DNA of 64,000 nt from positions 86,470 through 150,469 of the forward strand of contig WGNH01000009.1 of NCBI GenBank assembly GCA_016124665.1, read 5' to 3'. Below are positions 17,527 to 27,097 of this stretch, one piece after another. The position numbers and the translations under genes are program-made. A model generated the notes under the pieces. The model was not told where the DNA came from and made no database searches. It saw only the letters and a list, made by a program, of their open reading frames with translations. The number at the start of each line of letters is the position of its first letter. Within the stretch, counting starts at the first letter, position 1. The stretch comes from Alphaproteobacteria bacterium. GTDB lineage: Bacteria; Pseudomonadota; Alphaproteobacteria; Caulobacterales; Maricaulaceae.

Positions 17527-19233
17527 ATGGGCGAACGCCTTCCTGCTCCCACCCGTGAAGAGATTACTGCAGCCGGCCTCAAAATCATGGCCGAAAATCC
17601 CTTCTTCGAAGTCGGTGAAGCCGAAATCCGCGGGGCCACATACCGGGTCTTCAAGAATGCGCCGAACAATACGGACGGCCTTCTTTTCATGTGTGACCTG
17701 CATGCCGACAAGACCGCCGTGGTCTCGGGCGATGTGCGCTGGTCCTTTGCCGACCTTGCCCGCGAAAGCCGGGCTGTGGCGGCCGGTCTTGCGAAGATGG
17801 GCGTCAAGAAGGGCGATCTTGTCGCCACGGCGACGCGCAATACGCCGGAATTCATGGCGACCTATCTGGGCGTGACACTGATTGGCGGCGTGATCGTGCC
17901 GCTCAATGGCTGGTGGACCGCACACGAAATGGAATTCGCGCTGAAGGATTGCGGCGCGAAAATTCTCTTGGTTGATGCCGAACAGGCCCCGAAATTCCTG
18001 CCGCTCAAGGATAAATTCGGCCTGACGCTGATTTCCGGGCATGGCGAGTTTGACGGGCAGGATCACAGCTGGGCCTCTATCCGCGATGCCGGAAAGGATG
18101 AAACGCCTCCGACCCAAGTGGTCGGGCCCGATGATCTGATGTCGATCATGTATACGTCCGGTTCGACCGGCGACCCCAAGGGGGTGATGCTGACGCATCG
18201 CGGTGCGTGGTCGACCCTTCTGTCCTTCGGTTTTGTCATGTCGGCGGCCAAGGAAACGGCCAAGGGCGCAGCCATGGCCGAGGCCGCCGGTGATCTCGGC
18301 ATCCTCGTGTCCGTGCCGCTCTTCCATGTGACGGGATCACACCCGGTCTTCATGCTGTCGCTGATCCTCGGCCGGAAGATGGTGCTGATGCGGTCCTGGA
18401 AGCCGGAAGAAGCGGTGCGCCTGATCAATCAGGAGAAGATCACGAATTTCGTCGGCGTGCCGACCATGTCGCACGAGCTGATGCTGGCGGCAGAAAGCAT
18501 GGGCGAAACGCTGGATACGCTGACCGATCTGTCTGCCGGTGGCGCGAAACGCCCGCCCAGCCATGTGAGGAAGCTGGCGGACAGTTTCAGGCGGGCCTAT
18601 TCCTCGACCGGTTATGGCCTGTCGGAGACGAGCGCGCTGGGCACTTATAACGGGCTGGATGATTATCAGAACAATCCGGGCTCCTGCGGCCGCGCCGTAC
18701 CGCCGGTGACCCATGTTCGCATTGTCGGCCCGGATGGTACTGACATGCCCGTTGATGAGCCCGGCGAGGTCTGGATCAAGACGCCCGGCGTCTTCGCCGG
18801 CTATCTCAACCTGCCCGAAGAGACCGCCAAAACGCTGACCCCGGATGGCTGGTTCAAGACCGGGGATGTCGGCACCATGAATGCCGAGGGACAGGTGACC
18901 ATTGTTGACCGGCTGAAAGACATGATCGTGCGGGGCGGCGAGAATGTCGCCTGCCTCGAGGTCGAGGCTGCGCTGGTGAAACATCCCCAGATTCTGGAAG
19001 CGGCCGCTTTCGCCGTGCCCGATGAAAGACTGGGGGAAGCGGTCGGCGCAGCGATCTATACAAAGCCGGGGGCCGACGTCACGCTGGACGAACTCAATGA
19101 CTTCCTTGAAGGCGATCTTGCCGCGTTCAAACGTCCGGAGCATCTGTGGCATTTCAACGAGCCGCTGCCGCGCGGCGGCACCGAGAAGATCGACAAGCCC
19201 GGCTTGCGCAAGAAGCTTCTGGGCGGTAGCTGA
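17527..19233 (+). CDS. AMP-forming acyl-CoA synthetase (class I adenylate-forming ligase)
   Basis: A 568-aa enzyme that activates a carboxylic acid with ATP and CoA. The phosphate loop is YTSGSTGDPKG. Other core motifs are GYGLSETSA (aromatic-Glu region), DGWFKTGDVG, the hinge DRLKDMIVRGGENV, and the C-terminal lysine region RGGTEKIDKPGLRK. The start at 17527 follows AGGGAG by 9 nt. The chain-length preference is not evident. It is cotranscribed with the upstream thiolase; the AI-2E-type permease gene begins 6 bp after its stop. Confidence 0.93.
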   Translation: MGERLPAPTREEITAAGLKIMAENPFFEVGEAEIRGATYRVFKNAPNNTDGLLFMCDLHADKTAVVSGDVRWSFADLARESRAVAAGLAKMGVKKGDLVATATRNTPEFMATYLGVTLIGGVIVPLNGWWTAHEMEFALKDCGAKILLVDAEQAPKFLPLKDKFGLTLISGHGEFDGQDHSWASIRDAGKDETPPTQVVGPDDLMSIMYTSGSTGDPKGVMLTHRGAWSTLLSFGFVMSAAKETAKGAAMAEAAGDLGILVSVPLFHVTGSHPVFMLSLILGRKMVLMRSWKPEEAVRLINQEKITNFVGVPTMSHELMLAAESMGETLDTLTDLSAGGAKRPPSHVRKLADSFRRAYSSTGYGLSETSALGTYNGLDDYQNNPGSCGRAVPPVTHVRIVGPDGTDMPVDEPGEVWIKTPGVFAGYLNLPEETAKTLTPDGWFKTGDVGTMNAEGQVTIVDRLKDMIVRGGENVACLEVEAALVKHPQILEAAAFAVPDERLGEAVGAAIYTKPGADVTLDELNDFLEGDLAAFKRPEHLWHFNEPLPRGGTEKIDKPGLRKKLLGGS

Positions 19234-19239
19234 TAGGGA

Positions 19240-20301
19240 ATGAAGCTCACCCTTGATGCGCGTTTTCTGGTGCTGGTGCTGCTTGTGCTGGCGCTGGCCT
19301 GGGCCTTGCGGGCTGCGGGCGATGTCCTGCTGCCCTTCTTGGTCGCGGGCTTTCTGGCGGTCATCCTGGAACCTCTGACGCGCCGGATTTGCAAATGGGG
19401 AACGCCGCGCTTTCTTGCGGCGCTCATATCAACCCTGCTGGCCGTGCTCGTGATTGCCGGGCCGATTGTAGCGGTCACACCAATTGTCGTTATTGAAGGC
19501 CGTGACCTGATATCCCGCCTGCCGACACTGATCGACAATGCGCTGACCGCGACCAACCAACTGGCCGCGAACATGGGTTTCGAGCTGCCTGATCTGACAT
19601 TGCAGGGGCTATCGGGGGAAAATAACCCGGCGCAGGCCATCGGCAGCCGGATCGCCGGTTCCGTGACCGGCGCTATTTCCGGCATCCTTCTGACGTTTCT
19701 GACGCCGGTGGCCCTCTTCTTCTTCCTGAAAGACTGGCCCGGCATAGCCAAAACTGTCAGTTCCCTGCCGCCCCGGCGCTATTCAGAGGAGCTGCGGCGT
19801 ATTTTCCGGGAGATCAATCTGCAACTGTCCCGCTATGTCCGGGGGCAAAGCCTGGTCATTCTGGTGCAGGCGATTTATCATGCGGCGGCACTGGCCCTGA
19901 TCGGCCTCAACTATTCCGTGGCGATCGGGATACTGACAGGGCTTTCTGCGATCGTGCCGGTTGTCGGAAACCTGATCATGTTCACGCTGGCGATGCTGGT
20001 CGCTATCAGCCAGTTCGATTCCATCTGGCCGATCCTCGCCGTCATTGCCGTCTATGGCGTTGCGCAAGTGCTTGAAACCGTCTGGCTCGCGCCGCGCCTT
20101 GTTGGCGGGCAGCTGAAGCTGCATCCCTTGTGGATCATGGCCGGCCTTTTGATCGGCGGCGCGCTGTTCGGCTTCCTCGGCGCCCTGCTGGCCCTGCCCA
20201 TGGTCGCGGTTGGAAGTGTTGTTGCAAATCATGGTCTGGATGTATGGCGCGAAAGCAAATTCTACAAACAGGCCGAGCCGCCGAAGGTTAAATCGGGATG
20301 A
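19240..20301 (+). CDS. AI-2E family transporter (PF01594) membrane protein
   Basis: A 353-aa polytopic inner-membrane protein. It has two N-terminal hydrophobic segments (about 8-50), another at 65-85, a hydrophilic periplasmic part (85-140), and four to five further segments (145-345). The family signatures LPFLVAGFLAVILEPL and LTGLSAIVPVVGNLI are visible. Members export varied small molecules or act as Na+/H+ antiporters (TqsA is one), so the family name should not be read as autoinducer transport. The stop overlaps the next gene's ATG by 4 nt. Confidence 0.9.
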   Translation: MKLTLDARFLVLVLLVLALAWALRAAGDVLLPFLVAGFLAVILEPLTRRICKWGTPRFLAALISTLLAVLVIAGPIVAVTPIVVIEGRDLISRLPTLIDNALTATNQLAANMGFELPDLTLQGLSGENNPAQAIGSRIAGSVTGAISGILLTFLTPVALFFFLKDWPGIAKTVSSLPPRRYSEELRRIFREINLQLSRYVRGQSLVILVQAIYHAAALALIGLNYSVAIGILTGLSAIVPVVGNLIMFTLAMLVAISQFDSIWPILAVIAVYGVAQVLETVWLAPRLVGGQLKLHPLWIMAGLLIGGALFGFLGALLALPMVAVGSVVANHGLDVWRESKFYKQAEPPKVKSG

Positions 20302-21251
20302 TCTCTATTCTACTGATACTGGCCGGTCTGGTGCTGCTGTCGTTTGGCGGCGACGGGCTGGTTCGTGGCGCGGTCGGCATTGCCACAAAGCTGAGACTTT
20401 CACCGATGTTTGTGGGGCTGGTGCTCGTCGGTTTCGGCACTTCCATGCCCGAGCTCGCGACCAGCCTGCAGGCGCAGTTTGCCGGATCCCCGGATGTGGC
20501 CATCGGCAATGTGGTGGGCTCGAACACCGCAAACATACTCCTGATCATGGGGATCGGGGCTGTGATACGACCCATTCTTGCCGTTCGCGAGGCCTTGCTC
20601 CGGGACGGGCTTGCACTCGCCATTATTTCAGCCGCAGCGGTTTTCCTGCTGTTCCAGTACCCGGTTGGCCGGGTCTGGGGGGCAGTCATGATCGCGCTAT
20701 TGCTGGCCTATGTCGGCCTCAGCTACATGCTCGACCGCCGACGCGGTAACAAGGCTGCGGCCCTGCATGAAGCCGAAGCGGTCAGTGCGGGCGCGCCGGA
20801 ACGTTTGTGGCTCTCCATGCTGTTCTTTGCCGGCGGATTGGCCGGCGTTCTCATCGGGGCCCGCTTGCTGGTAACAGGGGCCATAGATATTGCGGAATCT
20901 TTCGAGATTTCGCAGGCCATTATCGGGTTGACGATTGTGGCGGTCGGCACCTCACTGCCGGAACTGGCCGCGACCATTGCGGCCGCCATAAAGCGTCAGG
21001 GCGATGTGGCCCTTGGAAATATCATCGGCTCGAACATATTCAACGCCGCAGGAATTCTGGGCGCTGCCGCGCTTGTCGGGCCGCTGGAAACGCCGGCACG
21101 GATTCTGGGCGAAGATGTCTGGGTCATGCTGGCGGCCACGGCAATATTGCTGGTCTTCGCCTTTACGGGTCAGCGCGTCGACCGGCGCGAGGGGGCTCTG
21201 CTGTTGGCGCTTTATGCCGGTTATATTGCCTGGCTGGCCGGCTCGGTCTGA
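20298..21251 (+). CDS. Calcium/sodium antiporter (CaCA family, YrbG-like)
   Basis: A 317-aa inner-membrane cation exchanger with two inverted five-helix halves. The alpha repeats are clear: GFGTSMPELATS with GNVVGSNTANILL in the first half, and AVGTSLPELAAT with GNIIGSNIFNAAG in the second. The conserved Glu and Asn/Ser residues are all present. ATGA overlap with the AI-2E-type gene shows cotranscription. Ion specificity (Ca2+ against Na+ or K+) is inferred from the family. Confidence 0.95.
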   Translation: MISILLILAGLVLLSFGGDGLVRGAVGIATKLRLSPMFVGLVLVGFGTSMPELATSLQAQFAGSPDVAIGNVVGSNTANILLIMGIGAVIRPILAVREALLRDGLALAIISAAAVFLLFQYPVGRVWGAVMIALLLAYVGLSYMLDRRRGNKAAALHEAEAVSAGAPERLWLSMLFFAGGLAGVLIGARLLVTGAIDIAESFEISQAIIGLTIVAVGTSLPELAATIAAAIKRQGDVALGNIIGSNIFNAAGILGAAALVGPLETPARILGEDVWVMLAATAILLVFAFTGQRVDRREGALLLALYAGYIAWLAGSV

Positions 21252-21270
21252 ATTTCCCGGGGAGGGTTTC

Positions 21271-23430
21271 ATGCGTTTGATCTTGTCTATCGGCGGCGGC
21301 CTGCTGGTGCTTGCCATATTTGTGCTGGCGTTTCTGGCCTGGACCCCGGCCCCGCCGCGCGCTGATGAAACAACCATCCGCGCTGCAGCCGCAGAGTATT
21401 CCGCCCGTATCATCCGCGATTCCCTCGGCGTGCCGCACATATATGGCGAGACAGATGCGGATGTGGCCTTCGGATTGGCCTGGGCCCATGCGGAGGACGA
21501 TTGGGAGACGATCGAGCCCACGCTGATCGCTGCTCGCGGCGAGCTGGCCCGGTATGAGGGGCAATCAGCGGCCCCGACCGACTACATTGTCCAGCTCCTG
21601 CGAATCCGGGAGACGGTCGCAGAGCGATATGAAAGCGACCTGTCACCCCAAGCCCGTGTCATAGTCGAGGCCTATGCCGACGGCATGAATGCCTGGGCGC
21701 TGGACAATCCGTCCCGCATCCGCCCCGGCGTCCTGCCCATGACGGGCGAGGATGTGGTCGCCGGCTTCGTGTTGCGGACGCCCTTCATGTACGGGCTGGA
21801 CGCCGATCTGGCAGAATTGTTCGAGGACGAACGCCAACGCACCATTTCCATCGGCGACAGCGACACGGCGTTCCAGATGATCGAGGGTACCAATCCCGAG
21901 CTCGGATCCAATGCGTTTGCTATTGCCCCTTCGCGCTCGGAGGACGGGGCCACCCGTCTGATCATCAATTCGCACCAGCCCTTCACCGGGCCGGTCGCCT
22001 GGTACGAGATCGGCCTGCACAGCGCGGAGGGCTGGAATGCGGCCGGTGGCACCTTCCCGGGGGCACCGCTTGTCCTGCACGGTCACAATGCCGACCTGGG
22101 CTGGGCGCACACCGTCAACGCCCCTGACCTGGCCGACATCTATGTGCTCGAGATCAATCCGGACAATGAGAATCAATACCGCCTGGATGGCGAATGGACG
22201 AATTTCGAGACCGGAACCGCCGCGCTCCGCGTGCGTCTGTTCGGGCCGTTTTCATGGGTGTTCAATCGCGAGCTATTATGGTCCGCGCATGGCCCCGTCG
22301 TCCGGCGGCCGCACGGCACTTATGCCATCCGGTTTTCCGGCCATGACGAGGTGCGCGGTGTCGAGCAATGGTATCGCATGAACCGGGCGTCCAGCTGGGA
22401 GGAATGGCGCGCGGCCATGGAGATGCGGGCCATCACCAGCCTCAACACTGTCTATGCTGATCGCGAAGGCAATATCGCCTACCTCTACAATGCCCGCATG
22501 CCGGTTCGGGCCGAGGGGTATGACTGGCGGGACTATCTGCCCGGCGACCGGTCCGATCTGATCTGGACAGAATACCAGCCCTTCGACGCCCTGCCGCTCC
22601 TGCTCAATCCGGCATCGGGATTTGTCGCGAATGCGAACAATACACCCTTCCGCGCGACCGACCCGGCAGATGATCTCGACCGTGAAGACTTTTCAGCGAC
22701 ATTCGGGATCGAACATGAAATGACCAATCGCGGTCAGCGGCTGCTGAACCTGCTGATCAATGATCCATCGATCAGCGCGGCCGATACGCTGGAGTACAAG
22801 TTCGACCTGTCCTATGCGCCGGATTCGCCTGTCGTGCGCCTGGTCAGCCAGCTCCTGGCCATGGATCTGGACGAGGACCGCCTGCTGATCGAGGCGCAGG
22901 ACGTGCTGCGGGATTGGGATTTCTCGACGAATATCGAAAACCGGTCTGCCGCGCTCGGCGTGCTCACGGCGATCAAATGTATCGAGAACCGCCATGATAC
23001 CCGGCCTTTCACCTGCGAGCCGGAAGACGCGCTGCGGGCCTCCGCCGAAGATCTGATGGCCCATCACGGCCGGCTCGATCCGGAATGGGGCGAGGTCAAC
23101 CGTCATGTGCGCGGCGAGGCCGATCTGCCCGTCGATGGCGGGCCGGACATATTGCGCGCCATCTATTGCGGCTGCCAGGAATTGAACGAAGACGGCCGGT
23201 TCGTCGGCGTTGCCGGCGACACCTATATCATGGCCGTGGAATGGGATGCCGGCGGCCATCTGGAGAGCCGGTCCATCCACCAGTTCGGCTCGGCGACGCT
23301 GGACGAGACCTCACCGCATTATGCCGATCAGGCCGATGACTTCGTGGCCATGGAGCTGCGTGATTTCCCTTGGACTCAGAGCGAGGTGCTGGACGGTGCG
23401 ACGCGCGACTATGTGGTAGGCGGGCGGTAG
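21271..23430 (+). CDS. Penicillin acylase family amidase (Ntn hydrolase)
   Basis: A 719-aa enzyme. The start at 21271 is preceded by GGGGAGG. One hydrophobic segment (about 3-24) is an export signal or anchor. The precursor would cleave itself before Ser213 (LGSNAFAIAPSRS) to give alpha and beta chains; this Ser is the nucleophile. Conserved HGHNADLGWAHT carries the oxyanion region, and FVANANNTPF the conserved Asn. Substrates in this family include penicillins and acyl-homoserine lactones, and cannot be chosen from sequence alone. It acts in the periplasm. Confidence 0.92.
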   Translation: MRLILSIGGGLLVLAIFVLAFLAWTPAPPRADETTIRAAAAEYSARIIRDSLGVPHIYGETDADVAFGLAWAHAEDDWETIEPTLIAARGELARYEGQSAAPTDYIVQLLRIRETVAERYESDLSPQARVIVEAYADGMNAWALDNPSRIRPGVLPMTGEDVVAGFVLRTPFMYGLDADLAELFEDERQRTISIGDSDTAFQMIEGTNPELGSNAFAIAPSRSEDGATRLIINSHQPFTGPVAWYEIGLHSAEGWNAAGGTFPGAPLVLHGHNADLGWAHTVNAPDLADIYVLEINPDNENQYRLDGEWTNFETGTAALRVRLFGPFSWVFNRELLWSAHGPVVRRPHGTYAIRFSGHDEVRGVEQWYRMNRASSWEEWRAAMEMRAITSLNTVYADREGNIAYLYNARMPVRAEGYDWRDYLPGDRSDLIWTEYQPFDALPLLLNPASGFVANANNTPFRATDPADDLDREDFSATFGIEHEMTNRGQRLLNLLINDPSISAADTLEYKFDLSYAPDSPVVRLVSQLLAMDLDEDRLLIEAQDVLRDWDFSTNIENRSAALGVLTAIKCIENRHDTRPFTCEPEDALRASAEDLMAHHGRLDPEWGEVNRHVRGEADLPVDGGPDILRAIYCGCQELNEDGRFVGVAGDTYIMAVEWDAGGHLESRSIHQFGSATLDETSPHYADQADDFVAMELRDFPWTQSEVLDGATRDYVVGGR

Positions 23431-23529
23431 CGACCGGCTGACGGGCTTCACACAAACGTGAGTTGAACGCCTACCCCCGTGGCGTAGCGTAAATTTGGGG
23501 AATGCTTGGCGCGACAACAGGAGGGTGGC

Positions 23530-25596
23530 ATGATTAATGCTGGCCATAATTCAGTCCGTCATTCTTTATTCCTGATCGTCCTCATCAGTGTTTTGAGTCT
23601 GGTATCCGGTACCGCGCCCGCGCAAAGTGCAGGGAATTGTGTCAATCTGGCTTCGCGCCAACAACTCGATTTCTGGGTGGGCAGCTGGAATATCTATTCG
23701 GAAGCCGGGGCATTTCTGGGACGTCAGGATGTCACCGAGTGGGAGACAGGTTGCCTAATTGAAGCGGTCTGGACCAGCGCAAGCGGCGAAACAAGCCAGT
23801 CCATGAATTTGTACGATCCAGGCCTGTCTGCCTGGCGGCAAATCCACATAAGCCCAAACGAACTCGCCGACTTACGAGGCGGCCTCTCAAATGGCATGAT
23901 GCGATTGTCCGGCAATCTTTTTGAACCCGAAACGCAGACATTTTCACAACGGCGTTGGAGTGTATCGGCCAACGGAGATGGCAGTTTGCAGCAGGTGTTC
24001 GAACATCGCGGATCCGATACAGATGCCTGGGTCGTAGAAAGAACACTTACGGCCCGCCCCGCGGCAACTGACCCGGATTCACCTGTTGTGCCAACTGTTT
24101 CGGCCTACCAACCAGGCCAGCCGGGTTGCTGGGGACTGGCGGAACGTAACGACTTTTCTTTCGCCGCCGGCGACTGGAATATCGGCGCGGCGCACAACCG
24201 CCTTGCTTTACTTCAATCCGGTTGCCTGCTGCGCGAAAGATGGCAGGCGAGCGGGAACGATACGGGTGTGTCCTATAATTTCTATGACCCATTCACAGAT
24301 CAGTGGCGTCAGGTATGGATCAGTCCGTTCATTTTCATCGATATGACCGGTGGACGGGCTTCTCCAAACGGTCCGATGAGCCTGTCCGGAACAATCTGGT
24401 ATCACAACGGAAACGTGGCGCCTTTCAGAGCCTCGTGGACTCCACAATCTGCGACATCAATGGTGCAGTTTATGGAGCAACAAAATGGCAGCGTCTGGAC
24501 GACTTGGTTCAATGCTACCTATGTCCGGTCGTCTGCCACGGCACAGGCTGATGTCACGATTTCGGGGCTGGGCAGTGGCCAGGTCAGTAGCAACCCGGCT
24601 GGCCTAAGCTGCTCCGGCGGACCATCAGGCTGCTCGGCAAATTTCCGTCTCGACGCACCGGTCTCCACTTCTGGTCAACCCGCCGCCGGTTCATCCTTTA
24701 CCGGCTGGTCAGACGGCCCGTGTTTCGGCCAATCTGGTGATTGCAGCTGGAATATCGGCCGCAATATCGAACTGACGGCCCGCTTTACACTGAACACCGT
24801 TCCTGACGGGCGAATTGTCGCCGCCGTCCTTCCCGGAGCCCGGTCCACCTATGTGGGTGGAAACGATGTGACCGTGTTCGCGTCTGTCATCAGCCGTGCA
24901 TCAACGCCCGCACAAAGCTGTACGATTGCGGCTCCTGACAATGCTCCGGCAAGCCTGCGATACCGCCGGGTCGACTCAAGCAATACGGCCATTGGGCCAC
25001 CCAATCCGGTCTTTGACCTTGAAGCCTCCGGATCAGCTTCTTTTGTACTCGCGATCAGCCCAACAGCTACAACACCGGCAGAGGGGAATGTATTCGCGCC
25101 CGTAGTCAGTTGTGAAAATGCCCTTCTGGATGCAGTGCCCGGTGTAAACACGTTCTCATTGTCGATTGATACGGTGCCGGTACCGGACATCCTGTCAATC
25201 TCGGCCACACCCTCGGCGGATGGCGTCATACGGATCGCGAACAGCGGTGGAATCAATTTCATGACTGCCGCAGCTGTCAATATCGGTGCAGGCGATGGCT
25301 CTGCGGGTGCGGAAGAAGCGACCATAACTGTCACGGCTGATGATGGCGGCGCAAATTTACCTCTCACGCTTCAGGTCTGTGAGACCGGGCCTCAGGGCGG
25401 TTGCCTGGCACCGCGATCCGGCCAGGTTACAACTGTGTTCGCATCCGATGCGAAGTTTTTCGCCGTCTTTGCCCGTGCGCAGGCAGGCTCGGCGATCAAC
25501 TTCAATCCCGGTGGCGCACGTGTGTTTCTTCGCTTTCGTGATGCCAATGGCGTTGTGAGGAGTGTGACAAGCGCCGCCGTTACCGCGCCGGAATAA
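23530..25596 (+). CDS. Secreted protein with two DUF1579-like modules and an InlB-type repeat
   Basis: A 688-aa exported protein. The start at 23530 follows GGAGGGTGGC, and a signal peptide ends near TAPAQS. Two diverged copies of one module follow (about 45-175 and 205-340). Each reads F-x-x-G-x-WNI ... GCL ... W ... YDP ... WRQ ... ISP ... MxLSG and resembles DUF1579-type lipocalin-like domains. A Cys-rich divergent InlB B-repeat comes next (about 345-420: GSGQVSSNPAGLSC, FTGWSDGPC). The C-terminal 250 residues are beta-rich Ig-like sequence. It is more AT-rich than its neighbours. Function is unknown; surface binding is plausible. Confidence 0.7.
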   Translation: MINAGHNSVRHSLFLIVLISVLSLVSGTAPAQSAGNCVNLASRQQLDFWVGSWNIYSEAGAFLGRQDVTEWETGCLIEAVWTSASGETSQSMNLYDPGLSAWRQIHISPNELADLRGGLSNGMMRLSGNLFEPETQTFSQRRWSVSANGDGSLQQVFEHRGSDTDAWVVERTLTARPAATDPDSPVVPTVSAYQPGQPGCWGLAERNDFSFAAGDWNIGAAHNRLALLQSGCLLRERWQASGNDTGVSYNFYDPFTDQWRQVWISPFIFIDMTGGRASPNGPMSLSGTIWYHNGNVAPFRASWTPQSATSMVQFMEQQNGSVWTTWFNATYVRSSATAQADVTISGLGSGQVSSNPAGLSCSGGPSGCSANFRLDAPVSTSGQPAAGSSFTGWSDGPCFGQSGDCSWNIGRNIELTARFTLNTVPDGRIVAAVLPGARSTYVGGNDVTVFASVISRASTPAQSCTIAAPDNAPASLRYRRVDSSNTAIGPPNPVFDLEASGSASFVLAISPTATTPAEGNVFAPVVSCENALLDAVPGVNTFSLSIDTVPVPDILSISATPSADGVIRIANSGGINFMTAAAVNIGAGDGSAGAEEATITVTADDGGANLPLTLQVCETGPQGGCLAPRSGQVTTVFASDAKFFAVFARAQAGSAINFNPGGARVFLRFRDANGVVRSVTSAAVTAPE

Positions 25597-25599
25597 TGT

Positions 25600-26967
25600 C
25601 TACTCCCCGAAACTGCCCATCACGCCGGGGAAGACGACCGGGCTCTCAGAGCCATCCTCGGCCACAGAAGCCACGCCGAAATAGAAATTGTCGATGACGA
25701 CATTCTCCAGCGTGTATTCGGTGACATTGCCGACGAAGCGGGAATACTGCCATTGCGGCTGGTCGGTATAGCGCCAGTAGACACGGTAGCCCGCCAGATT
25801 GGCGGCCGCATCAGCGTCCGGCTCTGACCAGCGCAATGTCGTATCCGGTGAGACTGCGCCTTCTATCTCGACATTGGCCGGGAATGGCGGCGCTCCGGCC
25901 ATCATCGCCAGCGCTGCGGCGTTCAGAGAGGTCAGTTTGGCCGCATAATCGAAATCCACGAATTCGATCGTGTCGCCAAAATGGCGGCCGTCTTCATTGC
26001 GCAAATCCTGGTGCTGACGGTCATAATGCTCGTGCACTTCCATGATGCGCACGCCGGGAATGCCGACCTCGTTGAACGGCCGGTGGTGGCCGCCGCGGCG
26101 GAAGCGGTCGAGCCGGTAAACCAGCATGGTGTCCAGATTGGGAATGTCCTGATCGGCCACGCGGTCGATCAGGCGGGCCAGATTGCGCGAGGGGCTGTCC
26201 ACCTCGCCGCCCTGGAAACGGCGCGTGATGGCTTCTTCCGGGGTTTCTGTCGCGCGCGTGCCTTCGGAAAAGATGCGCGCGGTGGAATTGTCGATGACGC
26301 CGTCAATGCCGGCGATATTGCCGATCATGTCATTGTTGAGGACGGCCTTGATGCGCCAGCCCTGCTCCAGGGCATGAGCGGCAACGATCTGGCCGCCGAA
26401 CAGGCCCTGCTCCTCTCCGGACAGGGCCGCATAGATGATGGAGCCGGCAAATTCGTGCTGCGACAACACCCGCGCAGCTTCCATAACGCCGGCGACGCCG
26501 GACGCATTGTCATTGGCCCCCGGACTGTCGGAGGTTCCGTCCAGTGGATCGGTTACACGGCTGTCGATATCGCCTGCCATCATGACATAGCGGTCCGGGT
26601 CCAGCGTTCCTCGCTGGATGGCGAGAACGGAGACCACTTCGGTCGGTTCGGGGATGCGGGTTTCGCCGGAGATGGTATCGGAGACATAAATAACTTCGAG
26701 ACAGCCGCCGCAATCGGTAGAAATTCGTTCAAACTCCTCAAAAATCCAGCGCCGGGCGGCACCGATGCCGCGGGTCTCACTCTCTGTTTCCGACAGGGTG
26801 TGCCGGGTACCGAAAGCGACCAGGGTCTGAATGTCCGAGCCGATACGCTCCGCCGACACATCGGCGACGATGTCGTGAATCGCCAGCACTTCCGATGGCG
26901 GTGCGGTCTGGGCCATGGCCAGAGAAGACGCTGTCAGACTCATGGCGGCTGTAATCATAAGGCGCAT
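25600..26967 (-). CDS. Exported M28-family metallopeptidase with C-terminal FN3-like domain
   Basis: A 455-aa protein with a signal peptide ending SLAMAQ. The M28 core has Asp153 (SPGANDNASG), Glu185-Glu186 (SGEEQG), Asp213 (NNDMIGN) and a His near 312-314 (EVHEHYD). The first zinc ligand, usually His in a GxHxDS motif, is Asp133 here (AGDIDSRV). The C-terminal 90 residues resemble a fibronectin III strand pattern (LRWSEPDADA...GYRVYWRY). It should be a periplasmic or secreted aminopeptidase, perhaps with altered metal binding. It is divergent from the M12-like protease. Confidence 0.87.
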   Translation of the reverse strand: MRLMITAAMSLTASSLAMAQTAPPSEVLAIHDIVADVSAERIGSDIQTLVAFGTRHTLSETESETRGIGAARRWIFEEFERISTDCGGCLEVIYVSDTISGETRIPEPTEVVSVLAIQRGTLDPDRYVMMAGDIDSRVTDPLDGTSDSPGANDNASGVAGVMEAARVLSQHEFAGSIIYAALSGEEQGLFGGQIVAAHALEQGWRIKAVLNNDMIGNIAGIDGVIDNSTARIFSEGTRATETPEEAITRRFQGGEVDSPSRNLARLIDRVADQDIPNLDTMLVYRLDRFRRGGHHRPFNEVGIPGVRIMEVHEHYDRQHQDLRNEDGRHFGDTIEFVDFDYAAKLTSLNAAALAMMAGAPPFPANVEIEGAVSPDTTLRWSEPDADAAANLAGYRVYWRYTDQPQWQYSRFVGNVTEYTLENVVIDNFYFGVASVAEDGSESPVVFPGVMGSFGE

Positions 26968-27097
26968 GGTAAATCTCCCCGGAATATTCTCGATAACATT
27001 AGCCTGAATAGCGAATATGGCGAGTCCGCCATCGGTTTCCGAACAGCGAATTTATTGTTAGGCTTCTCCTGAGAGACGAATAAGGGGAGATATTTTC

